Virus record (IMG/VR): IMGVR_UViG_3300025425_000048
Span: 1 to 41,957 of that record
Strand: one strand, 5' to 3'
Length of the DNA: 41,957 bases
Origin: a virus
This document shows, piece by piece, positions 5,981 to 15,000 of the stretch (the first letter of the stretch is position 1; each line of letters opens with the position of its first letter). Below the pieces are notes generated by a model that did no database searches, was not told the origin of the DNA, and worked only from the letters and a program-made list of their open reading frames with translations. A program made the translations under genes and the position numbers.

Positions 5981-7492
5981 ATGCAAGATTTCATGGGTAA
6001 AGATGGTTTCAGTTGGTTTGTTGGTGTAGTTGAAGACAGGAATGATCCTGCTAAGATTGGTAGGGTTCGTGTTCGTGTACTTGGGCGACACAATGAGGAT
6101 TTAACTCAGGTTAAGACTGCGGATTTGCCGTGGGCGCATGTTATGCACCCCGTGACTGATCCATCTATGCAAGGACTTGGACATACCCCCTCGTTTTTGA
6201 CGCAAGGTTCGTGGGTTGTCGGGTTCTTTAGGGACACTGAGGCACAGCAACCTGTTATCATGGGTACACTACCGGGTGTGGCCGCATCACAAGCAGATAA
6301 CTCTAAGGGATTTAATGATCCAAGAGGACTTGATACCGATATCGGTATTCAAAAAGCATATGCATCTGAACATGGTCCAACTTATGGGCCATATCCTGGC
6401 CCAAGGAAAAGTGGCCACGGCTCATCGTTTGCAAGTCATGACGCTGTTGGCGAGTCTGATACAAACAGACTTGCCCTTGGTAAAATCTCAGAAACACACA
6501 ACTCTCTTATTAATCGCAGAGCTCAGAGATTGCATGGTGATCCTGTCGAGGCTAATGACGAAGATTCTAGCGGTACAGGTATTCCTACCGCAACCAAACC
6601 CTATATAAAAAGTCTCTCTGTTGAAGCAGAACAAGAGACACGGGGGTTTTGGGAAGAACCTAATTCAAAAGGAATTGTTGAGGATGCTAATCCATACATT
6701 TCTGCTACTTATCCATACAACCATGTATTTGAATCTGAGTCTGGTCATATCACGGAAGTGGATGACAGTCCCGGTGCTGAACGGATGTTTCGTCAACATA
6801 TGGCAGGAACATTTGAAGAGATACATCCTGATGGTTCTGTTGTCACCAAGATCATTGGAGATAAGTATGAGATTGTTATTGGTAGTGAGAACATTGTCAT
6901 CAAGGGATCGCAGAACATCACTGTTGAGGGTTCAGTAAGAGAACTTATCAAGGGGGATTATATACAAGAGATTGAAGGAAACTTCTATCAGAAGATTCAC
7001 AAGAACCATCGTGTTAAGGTTGGTGTCGGTCAAGATGCGGCTGGGAAGCCCCTTGGTGGTAATCGTGAGGAAGAGATTGTTGGCAACTATGGTTATAATA
7101 TCAACAAGGATGTTCATGGCAGAGTTGGTGGCGATGCAGTCATTATTCACGAAAAATCTAAATCACAAATCGTTGGTGGAATGTATCAACTTTCGGTTTC
7201 TGGTAAGGAGATGGATTCTAATCTAACCGCTGCTGGTATTTTTATAACAACTGGTTCTAATTATATGTTGGGTGTAACAAAGGATTTGTCTATATCAACT
7301 ATATCAGGCATCGTGTCTATGAAGTCGGGTAGCACACTCAATATAAAGTCTGATTCTGCAATGACTATTAATCCAGAGACAAGTCTCTCACAAATAGTTG
7401 GTACTTCATGGTCAAGTACCACAGGAACAACATGGGCTCACACATCAACAGGCAATCTAGAGATTAACGGCGCAAGGATTGACTTGAACTAA
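5981..7492 (+). CDS. 5: gp5-like baseplate hub/tail spike protein without lysozyme domain
   Basis: The protein forms the central spike below the tail tube. The N-terminal 110 residues are the OB-fold domain of gp5 (WFVGVVEDRNDP, IGRVRVRVLGRH, GSWVVGFFRDTEAQQPVIMG). After a Gly/Ser/Asp-rich linker, residues from about 260 to the end form the repetitive C-terminal beta-helix, with strands such as KYEIVIGSENIVIKGSQNI and repeated G-x-Y/N-x-x-x-I turns. T4 gp5 carries a lysozyme domain between these parts (about 575 aa); this 503-aa protein has none. A cell-wall peptidase gene lies three genes downstream and may take over that role. The start is 5981, or the ATG at 5993; neither has a ribosome site. 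The stop overlaps the next ATG (TAATG). Confidence 0.9.
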   Translation: MQDFMGKDGFSWFVGVVEDRNDPAKIGRVRVRVLGRHNEDLTQVKTADLPWAHVMHPVTDPSMQGLGHTPSFLTQGSWVVGFFRDTEAQQPVIMGTLPGVAASQADNSKGFNDPRGLDTDIGIQKAYASEHGPTYGPYPGPRKSGHGSSFASHDAVGESDTNRLALGKISETHNSLINRRAQRLHGDPVEANDEDSSGTGIPTATKPYIKSLSVEAEQETRGFWEEPNSKGIVEDANPYISATYPYNHVFESESGHITEVDDSPGAERMFRQHMAGTFEEIHPDGSVVTKIIGDKYEIVIGSENIVIKGSQNITVEGSVRELIKGDYIQEIEGNFYQKIHKNHRVKVGVGQDAAGKPLGGNREEEIVGNYGYNINKDVHGRVGGDAVIIHEKSKSQIVGGMYQLSVSGKEMDSNLTAAGIFITTGSNYMLGVTKDLSISTISGIVSMKSGSTLNIKSDSAMTINPETSLSQIVGTSWSSTTGTTWAHTSTGNLEINGARIDLN

Positions 7493-7887
7493 TGGCACAC
7501 GAATTTCAAATAATGAATCAGGTTGGAACGATTACAACGTATACAAGTTATGATGCAATTCCAGTCGATTCAACATTAAAAAATGTCATAAAATTTTTAC
7601 CAGATTTGGGAACGCTAATTACAACAAACGAGATACTTTTAGAAAGTTCAACTGCATCAGCAGGGGATCGTATAATCCCCGAAAATTGGTCAACAGAGTC
7701 AGAAAATCATTTAATGTTAGAAACAGCATCGGCCATGGGTGACAACAATCACTATCACGAACCGTCGAATGTTCACCATACTGTTAATGATGGTCACACG
7801 GAGGATGAACATAGGGAAATTGCACTTTGGAATTATAGATTGCAATTGCTTATGACAAAGGAGAGATCAAATGCCAGCAGCAACTAG
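7492..7887 (+). CDS. Hypothetical protein of the spike cluster (131 aa)
   Basis: Sits between the gp5-like spike and the PAAR tip, with a TAATG overlap upstream and a 17-base overlap downstream, so it is probably a baseplate or spike component or its chaperone. It contains the strand motif EILLESSTASAGDRII, similar to repeats in the large structural protein at 12094 and in gp14, then a His-rich part (NNHYHEP, HHTVNDGHTEDEH) that could bind metal, and a C-terminal helix. No family is recognised. Confidence 0.75.
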   Translation: MAHEFQIMNQVGTITTYTSYDAIPVDSTLKNVIKFLPDLGTLITTNEILLESSTASAGDRIIPENWSTESENHLMLETASAMGDNNHYHEPSNVHHTVNDGHTEDEHREIALWNYRLQLLMTKERSNASSN

Positions 7888-8161
7888 AATAGGTGATGCA
7901 GATATTCCCCATTGCTCAACACCATCAAGAGCAGTGGGATCACCAACCGTGTTCGTAAATAATATTGCATGGAGCAGACAGGGTGATAACAATACATCAC
8001 ATCTATTACCCGGTGTTCCTTGTCCATCACATGCCGCACCAATTGCTACAGGATCAACAACTGTCTTTGTAAATAATATGGGTGCTGGTAGAATTGGTGA
8101 TGCGATTAGTGGATGCACTTCTGTAGCTGCTGGCAGTTCTGATGTATTTGCGGGGGGTTAA
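7871..8161 (+). CDS. PAAR-type spike tip protein
   Basis: A 96-aa protein with the PAAR repeat pattern: N-terminal MPAATRIGDADIPHC, then SPTVFVNNIAWSRQGD, and a second half VFVNNMGAGRIGDAISGC. PAAR proteins form a small cone, held by zinc, that sharpens the tip of contractile-tail spikes; the T4 counterpart is gp5.4. Candidate metal ligands are H14, H43, H54 and cysteines 15, 51 and 82. The ribosome site AAGGAGAG lies just before the ATG. Its place after the gp5-like gene fits directly: the tip binds the end of the spike beta-helix. Confidence 0.93.
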   Translation: MPAATRIGDADIPHCSTPSRAVGSPTVFVNNIAWSRQGDNNTSHLLPGVPCPSHAAPIATGSTTVFVNNMGAGRIGDAISGCTSVAAGSSDVFAGG

Positions 8162-8163
8162 TA

Positions 8164-9387
8164 ATGGTTGATTTCGCAAACGCTAATTTATGCGGTGCAA
8201 GTCCAGAACTGAATAGTGTTCTGTCAAAGTTGGATGATGCAAAGGCTGAGATACTGGCATCAATTGACGAAGCGGCATCAACGGCAGCTGCGGCGTTTGG
8301 AGCAACGAAGAATGAACTTGATGGGTTGGTGGATAAACTACAAACTATTGAGATACCAACTCTACCCAAACTAAACTTGCAAGCAGAAATTACAAGCCTC
8401 CTTTCTCAGACTCCCGGCAGCCCATCATTCTTTTCTGCTCTTGCAAAAATCAAAACAGAATTTGGAGACGATATAAAATCAGCAGGTTTAGAATTAGAAA
8501 GTCTTATTACAAAAGCAACTGAAGCTCTGTCGGGTGGTGGTAATCTTTGTGCAGTTATCCCAAATCTTGAAAAGGAATCGGGCAGTAAAGTTCCTGCGAC
8601 TATGGAACCTGTTGCAGTAACACAGGCCGCAGTAAATGCGGAATCTGAAACCCCATCCGTGTCAAATCAAAATCCAGAAATTGAAGCAAGTGTTCTTGCG
8701 ATTGGAGAGAAGTTAAAATCTTATGATGTTTCTGCTATTCCGCCAACATTAGATACTGGAGCAATTAAAGTTGCATCTGAAAATGATGCACAAACATTAT
8801 CTAATGTTAATGGCGAATTAATAAAAGCTATATTGCCGGGTTCAAGTAAAAACTTTTCTGGGGATGCAGGATTTTCCCACAGAAGTCATGCTGGTGTTCT
8901 AGACAATTATAATCCCGATATTAAACCTGTGCCAGATTTTGTCCCAGCGACAGGTTTATTAACATATAGAAACTCTGCCGCAACACGCAAACTAAGACTT
9001 GTACCTGCACTCGAATCTATTTTAATATCCGCCGCTGCAGCAACTGGTATTAATGTTGTTGTATTTTCAGGTGGACAAAATGCAAGTACAGGTACAGTTG
9101 GTTCCAAAAGACATGATGATGGATTTGCTGCTGACATATGGTTATATAAAGATGGTCGCCGTTTGTCGATGGTAAAGGATGTTGCCCTTGCATCTAGTTT
9201 TGCAAAGGCAGCTAAGAATGCAGGAGCATTATCAATTGGTGCCGGGTCTGGTTATATGAATGATGTGGGTATGCATGTTGATATTTCACAATCTGGTCCT
9301 CTGGGGGGTAGTGGGGCAACATATTGGGGAGCGGGTGGTAAATCTGCAAATGCCGCACCTTGGTTGAGCAGTATAATGGTAGGTTAG
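8164..9387 (+). CDS. Tail-associated M15-like peptidoglycan peptidase
   Basis: The C-terminal domain (about 260-407) has the D-Ala-D-Ala carboxypeptidase/VanY (M15) pattern: SGGQN at 302-306, SKRHDDGFAADIW with H317 and D324, and GMHVDI with H371 and D373. The two histidines and D324 would bind zinc. These enzymes cut peptide bonds in peptidoglycan. The N-terminal 130 residues are Ala/Leu/Asp-rich helices, probably a coiled coil that attaches the enzyme to the tail. Because the gp5-like protein lacks lysozyme, this is the likely enzyme that opens the cell wall during injection. It begins two bases after the PAAR stop. Confidence 0.75.
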   Translation: MVDFANANLCGASPELNSVLSKLDDAKAEILASIDEAASTAAAAFGATKNELDGLVDKLQTIEIPTLPKLNLQAEITSLLSQTPGSPSFFSALAKIKTEFGDDIKSAGLELESLITKATEALSGGGNLCAVIPNLEKESGSKVPATMEPVAVTQAAVNAESETPSVSNQNPEIEASVLAIGEKLKSYDVSAIPPTLDTGAIKVASENDAQTLSNVNGELIKAILPGSSKNFSGDAGFSHRSHAGVLDNYNPDIKPVPDFVPATGLLTYRNSAATRKLRLVPALESILISAAAATGINVVVFSGGQNASTGTVGSKRHDDGFAADIWLYKDGRRLSMVKDVALASSFAKAAKNAGALSIGAGSGYMNDVGMHVDISQSGPLGGSGATYWGAGGKSANAAPWLSSIMVG

Positions 9388-9412
9388 GGTAATAACACCG
9401 CCGGATAGTCAT

Positions 9413-9420
9413 TATAAATA
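9413..9420 (+). promoter_or_regulatory. T4-type late promoter box (TATAAATA)
   Basis: A perfect box. The predicted start near 9426 gives a leader of about 20 bases with GAGGAG at 9433-9438 before the ATG at 9446. Confidence 0.75.
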
Positions 9421-9445
9421 CAAACACATATAGAGGAGTTATATT

Positions 9446-9727
9446 ATGGGAAAGAAAACATCAAGGGCGACACAAACATCAAAGGGTGAACGTAATAATG
9501 TTTGTAAGTCCACTACTAAGGCAGTTCGTAGAAATTATATGAATAACGATTTTGCGAGAATGAGAAATCAGCTTGATGCATTTAACAACGGTAAGAATGT
9601 TATAGTGACTATTCCTAACCCAAATACAAATGAAACCAACAAACGATTCATTCGTGTAAGTGCAAAGAACGTTTGGAAGTCTAATAATAAGTTTATGATG
9701 AAACAAAACACATCAGAGAGTGTATAA
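9446..9727 (+). CDS. Small basic hypothetical protein (93 aa)
   Basis: Rich in lysine, arginine and asparagine with an N-terminal KKTSRATQTSKGERNN; the C-terminal half contains VIVTIPNPNTNETNKRFIRV. No domain is recognised and there is no membrane segment. It has its own late box and a strong ribosome site (GAGGAG, 7-base spacer), and its TAA stop is embedded in the late box of the next gene. Its position before gp25 suggests a late role, but its basic charge would also fit nucleic-acid binding. Confidence 0.75.
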   Translation: MGKKTSRATQTSKGERNNVCKSTTKAVRRNYMNNDFARMRNQLDAFNNGKNVIVTIPNPNTNETNKRFIRVSAKNVWKSNNKFMMKQNTSESV

Positions 9728-9730
9728 ATA
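9723..9730 (+). promoter_or_regulatory. T4-type late promoter box (TATAAATA)
   Basis: A perfect box that contains the TAA stop (9725-9727) of the preceding gene. The predicted start near 9736 gives a leader of about 14 bases that includes AGAGGA before the gp25 ATG at 9750. Confidence 0.75.
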
Positions 9731-9749
9731 ATACTAAAGAGGAATACAC

Positions 9750-10187
9750 ATGGGTGCTAAAGATGCATATACTGACGCTACATATCAAGGTGAAAGCCGT
9801 GCAGCTCAATTGTATTCTGATATTGATTTATTCTTTGGACCAAAGACGGGAACGGGTGATGTTAATAAGGTAATTAATTTTACGGCAGTCAAGCGATCTG
9901 TAAGAAATCTTATCCTAACCAACTTCTATGAGAAACCCTTTCACCCAGAGATTGGTTCTGGTGTAAGAGATATTCTATTTGAACCTATGACGCCAATCAC
10001 TGCATATGTTCTAACTATGAAGATCGAAGAGGTGATTGAGAACTTTGAACCAAGGGCTAGACTCGTTGGAGTTCGAGCTCAACCTAATCTTGACAACAAT
10101 GCATATAATGTTACTATTGAGTTTTATGTTGTTAACGCCCCAACAGAACTTGTGAATATGGAAGTTCTATTAGAGAGATTACGATAA
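9750..10187 (+). CDS. 25: gp25-like baseplate wedge protein
   Basis: A 145-aa member of the GPW/gp25 family, found in baseplates of contractile tails and type VI secretion systems, where it holds the wedge core together with gp6 and gp53 and links it to the sheath. The core motif is clear: AVKRSVRNLILTN, then EKPFHPEIGSGVRDILFEP at about 61-79, and IEEVIENFEPRARLVGV. T4 gp25 is 132 aa. The TAA overlaps the gp6 ATG (TAATG), which matches the known partnership of the two proteins. Confidence 0.95.
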   Translation: MGAKDAYTDATYQGESRAAQLYSDIDLFFGPKTGTGDVNKVINFTAVKRSVRNLILTNFYEKPFHPEIGSGVRDILFEPMTPITAYVLTMKIEEVIENFEPRARLVGVRAQPNLDNNAYNVTIEFYVVNAPTELVNMEVLLERLR

Positions 10188-12091
10188 TGGCAGCGACTAG
10201 AAAAAGACTCAGTGTAACAGAATTTGGCTTTGATGAGGTTAAAGATAACCTAAAAGTCTTCATGCGAAATCAATCAGAGTTCAAGGACTATGACTTCGAA
10301 GGTTCGGGTCTTAGTGCGCTCCTTGATGTTCTTGCATACAATACTCACTATCTTGGTTTCAATGCGAACATGCTTGCAAACGAGATGTTCCTTGACTCAT
10401 CTCAGTTGAGGTCAAGTGTGGTTTCACATGCGAAGACTTTGGGATATACTACTCGTTCATCCACAGCAGCAAAGGCAGTCGTTGATGTATTTTTGAATAC
10501 ATCTCTTGCAAGTGCAACAATGCCTGCGGGTACAGTTTTCACATCTAGTGTGGGGGATACATCTTATCAGTTTGTAACCACACAAAGTGTTACTGCATCC
10601 AATAGTGGGTCTTCTATTCAATTCAATAATGTAACAATAGCTGAGGGTAGTTTTGTTGCAACTAGATATACTGCTGACACCCAGAATGTTGAACAGAGAT
10701 TTGTTATTAATGATGATAGAGCAGATACAACAACTCTTACAATCAAAGTTCAAAATTCTGCAACGGATACTGGAAGTGCTACATATACGAGAGCAACAGA
10801 TATTGCAGGATTGACTTCAACATCCAATGTATATTTTCTGCAAGAGGTAGAAGACGGTAAGTTTGAAATATACTTTGGTGATGGTATTCTAGGCAATGCA
10901 GTAGAGGATGGTAACATCATCATAATGAATTATGTTGTTACCAACAAAGGTGCTGCAAATGGTGCATCAGTCTTTAGTAGTTCGGCTGCAATTGATACGG
11001 TTAATAGTGTAAATGTTAGAACCGTTTCTAATTCTGCTGGTGGGTCAGAACCAGAATCAATTGAGTCTGTCAAGTATAACGCACCACTTGATTATGCATC
11101 ACAGGGTCGATGTGTTACCACAGAAGATTACAAGACATATGTTAAACAGTTGTTTGCAAACACTCAGGCGGTTTCTGTTTGGGGTGGTGAGGATGGTTCA
11201 TTTAATGCGGTTACTGGTATATCTGATGTTGCAGATTATGGTAAGGTTTTCATTAGTGTTAAGTCAACGACAGGTCTAAATCTAAATGAGATTCAGAAGG
11301 CACAGTTGGTAAAAGACTTGGCTCCATACACTGTTGCATCAATTACTCCTGTGGTTGTTGACCCAGAAAATCTATTTCTTATTCTCAATTGTAATTTTCA
11401 ATACGACAGTAATGCAACAACAAGTTCTAAAGAGTCTATAGAGACACTTGTATCTAATACAATTTCAACATACAATACTGATTACCTCAAAGTATTTAAT
11501 TCAATTTTTAGGCATTCACAGTTTACTTCTTTGGTTGATAATACTGATAATTCAATATTGAGTAATGTCACAACGGTGACTCTGGGTAGTTTTTATACAC
11601 CAAACACATCTGGTTCATTTTCTTTCACAATTCAATTTGGAAACTCACTTTTCAATCCACACTCTGGACACAACGCATCTGGGGGTGGTATCATTGCATC
11701 AACAGGTTTCTACATACAAGACAATACAAACGAGATGTTCTTTGACGATGATGGTGCGGGCAACCTTCGTATATACTATTTGGTTTCTGGGGTGCGAACC
11801 TATCATAGTTCGGCTGCCGGAACTGTAGACTATGCAACTGGCCTAGTTTCAGTTAATCCAATTTATATAACTTCAGTATCTAATGTTGATGACAATGCAT
11901 CAAGAGCAATAAGGTTAACTGCAATACCAGCGTCCAATGATATTGTAGGTAAGAGAAATCAAATCATCGAAATTGATATAATCAATACCATCATTACAGG
12001 AGGACAAGATACCATTGCAGTAAATAGTGGTGGTGGGGGTACTTCGGCATTTGTGGCAACAACTAATTATGTAACGCCGTCGAGTTATTAA
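10187..12091 (+). CDS. 6: gp6-like baseplate wedge protein
   Basis: A 634-aa homologue of T4 gp6 (660 aa). The N-terminal part is characteristic: FDEVKDNLKVFMRNQSEF, then GLSALLDVLAYNTHYLGFNAN and EMFLDSSQLRSSVVSHAKTL. The middle holds the baseplate J-like region with EDGKFEIYFGDGILG and CVTTEDYKTYVKQLF. gp6 forms the ring that joins the wedges around the hub. The C-terminal part is Thr/Ser/Gly-rich. It is coupled to gp25 upstream and is followed after two bases by the next gene. Confidence 0.95.
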   Translation: MAATRKRLSVTEFGFDEVKDNLKVFMRNQSEFKDYDFEGSGLSALLDVLAYNTHYLGFNANMLANEMFLDSSQLRSSVVSHAKTLGYTTRSSTAAKAVVDVFLNTSLASATMPAGTVFTSSVGDTSYQFVTTQSVTASNSGSSIQFNNVTIAEGSFVATRYTADTQNVEQRFVINDDRADTTTLTIKVQNSATDTGSATYTRATDIAGLTSTSNVYFLQEVEDGKFEIYFGDGILGNAVEDGNIIIMNYVVTNKGAANGASVFSSSAAIDTVNSVNVRTVSNSAGGSEPESIESVKYNAPLDYASQGRCVTTEDYKTYVKQLFANTQAVSVWGGEDGSFNAVTGISDVADYGKVFISVKSTTGLNLNEIQKAQLVKDLAPYTVASITPVVVDPENLFLILNCNFQYDSNATTSSKESIETLVSNTISTYNTDYLKVFNSIFRHSQFTSLVDNTDNSILSNVTTVTLGSFYTPNTSGSFSFTIQFGNSLFNPHSGHNASGGGIIASTGFYIQDNTNEMFFDDDGAGNLRIYYLVSGVRTYHSSAAGTVDYATGLVSVNPIYITSVSNVDDNASRAIRLTAIPASNDIVGKRNQIIEIDIINTIITGGQDTIAVNSGGGGTSAFVATTNYVTPSSY

Positions 12092-12093
12092 TC

Positions 12094-15000
12094 ATGCCAC
12101 CATTTGATTTAAACTGGACCCCAGAACTAGAGAATAAACTCAGTACCCAGATTGATGGACAACTTCCTGACTTCATTGCTGAAGACCATCCACAATTTTC
12201 TCGTTTCCTAAGATCATATTACGAATTTCTAGAAGCGGGTGAGCTGCGACTAGAAGTCAATATCGATAATATTCTTTTGGAATTGGAAACATCAACAAAT
12301 CTTCTAAGTGAAGATGGAACACTGGTTGTTACAGAATCAGGTTCGGGATCGACAGGTAAGTTTATTGAAGGTGAAACAATCACCGGCAGTATATCTTATG
12401 CTACTGCAACTGTTCTTGTTGAAGACCTTTCGGATGATACCCCTAGATTGTTTATCTCATCCCAACAGTTGTTTGAAACTGGTGAGACTGTTACAGGTTC
12501 AACCTCTGGTGCGTCTGGTACAATCACAAGGTATCGTGCAAACCCAGTTCAGAATATTCAGCAGTTATTGGCTTACGCTGACATTGACAATACCATCTAT
12601 GACTTTATCGAACAGTTTCGTAAATCATTTATGGAAGGAATTCCTAGTAACACCGCAACTGGTATCGATAAGAGAAATCTAGAAAAACATATTCGTGAGT
12701 TGTATCGACGGAAGGGAACTAAGGAGGGTGCTAAACTCTTTATGAAAATCCTTCTGGATGAAGATGCAGAAATATTCTATCCAAACCAGTATATGTTAAA
12801 AGCGTCAGCTGCTGATTGGGATCAGCCCACAGTTATTCGTTGTTCTGCTTCTGGTAATGTTGTTGCAAATGAACTAATAGGTCAATCTATTACAGGTGGA
12901 ACTAGTTTGGCAACTGCTCTTGTTGAGAGTGCAACAACCTTTGCTGTTGTTGGTGGTGTTTCTTATATTGAATTTCAAATCTCAAGTGTGGTTGGAACAT
13001 TTGTTGATGGAGAAATAATTTCCGGTATATCTTCTACAAAAGATATTAAATATAATTTTGTCATTCAACAATTACTTTCATCTACAACAATTTCAAATGA
13101 CGGAACGCTATATAGTAACAGTGATATTATAGACCTTGATACTTCTGTTGCAATTGGTAGTGGTGATATTTCTGCTAGTATTAATAAGGTAGAAACTGGT
13201 TCGGTTTCTGGTGTTGTTGTTGATGATGCAGGAACCAACTATGAGATTGGTGACCTTGTTGTATTTACTGATAATAGTACTGAAGCAGGGTTTGTAGATA
13301 GTGCTAAGGCTGAGGTTACAGTTATAAATGGTAACATCATCGATGAAACTGATGGTGATATTATTGTACAGGAATCTGGTACAAATCAGTTTATTGATCT
13401 GTTTAACTTTCAGTTGGAAGAGGGTACAATTGAGGGTGAGGAACCATATACAGTTTATGGTACTGATGTTATATACAACAATGGTATCGGTTATTACTAT
13501 CCAATCCATTTGACAAATTATTCTGCTGAACAGACTACTATCACAAAATCTAGCGGCTTGGCCAACGGGGCAACTTTTAATTCAACAACAGTAATCTTGG
13601 ACGGAAATTCTGGTGATGAAATTTTGGTGGGAATGACTGTTAGATCAAACAGTATCGGTTTGAGTAATACTGTTACAGTCGTCTCCGTTACAAGTCAAAA
13701 TTCAATTACAATGTCTGCTGCACAGACACTACTGGACAATGAGGTGTTGGTGTTTGAGAGCGCAGCAACAGCAGTGAGACAATATCAATTCCTAGAGTAT
13801 CCCGGTATTACTTTCTATTCACCAACTGCAACAACAGCTATTGCTCAATCATCATACAACAGTTCAACATATACCCTCTATGGTGGTAACTATAATCATC
13901 GTTCAGATCATCTATATGGTGAGTCTGGAAATGCGGCTTCTTATACTGATGGTATAAACACTGAGGCTGTTCTTGGTGATCGTGTTGAGTCTGAGTGGGC
14001 GGTAAATTTAAAAGTCATAGACACAAACCGTTATGACAATGAAGGATTTATCTTAGAATCTGGTTCTGGTGATATTACAAAAATTACGGTTACTCAGGGT
14101 GGTGATGGGTATTCACTGTTACCAACTGCGGCTGTTAGAAGTCAGTATGGTACAGGTGCTAAAGTATTGTCAACCACTACGGATATTGGTCGTATATCTT
14201 CTATCAATGTTTCTAACCCCGGTTTTGATTATAGTGAATCACCTATTATGGAACCCCGTGGAAATTTTGTCATTAAAGACATCACTGGAACTTTTGCTGT
14301 GGGTGCAGCATTAACTTCACACACAGGAACAGTTCGGGCTTATGATTCTACAACCCAAGTTCTAACAGTTTCAATTGAAGACAATATTGCTATTCAAGAT
14401 GAATCTCAGGGCGGAACTTCTAATGAGGGTGTGCTTCTAGAAGACTCACTTGCAACTAATGAGTATGTTGGTGTAAATATTATTTTAGATGCTAATCTTG
14501 TCTATGGAGAAAATCTAGTTAGTGAGGATGGAGACAGACTTTTAATAGATGACCTCTCAACTAATACTGGGATGATACTCTTGGAGAGTGGTGACGGCGA
14601 TCTTATCATGGAGAGCGGACAAAGATTATCTTACTTTGATTTGGAAGATGGTACTGGAGATAGTGGATTTATAATTACAGAGGATAACAACTTCCTTGGT
14701 TCTGATAATGAAACTACTCAACTTTCATCTGCACCAAGGCAGGTAAAATTTATATTAGAAAGTTCACCAATCCCAATCGTTTCAGATGGTGCTGGTTACT
14801 TTATCGTACTTGATGCTGATCTATCCTACGAAGATGATTTGGTTCTTAATGGTACTGATGCTAGTGGTACAAACGCTGGTGAAAAAATCATTCCTAATGC
14901 AACAGATGCGAATGGAACGGATGATCCAAACAATAATATCGTTTTAAACCAAGATGACAACGGGGATGGCAATGGAATACTTCTATACGAGGATGATGTT

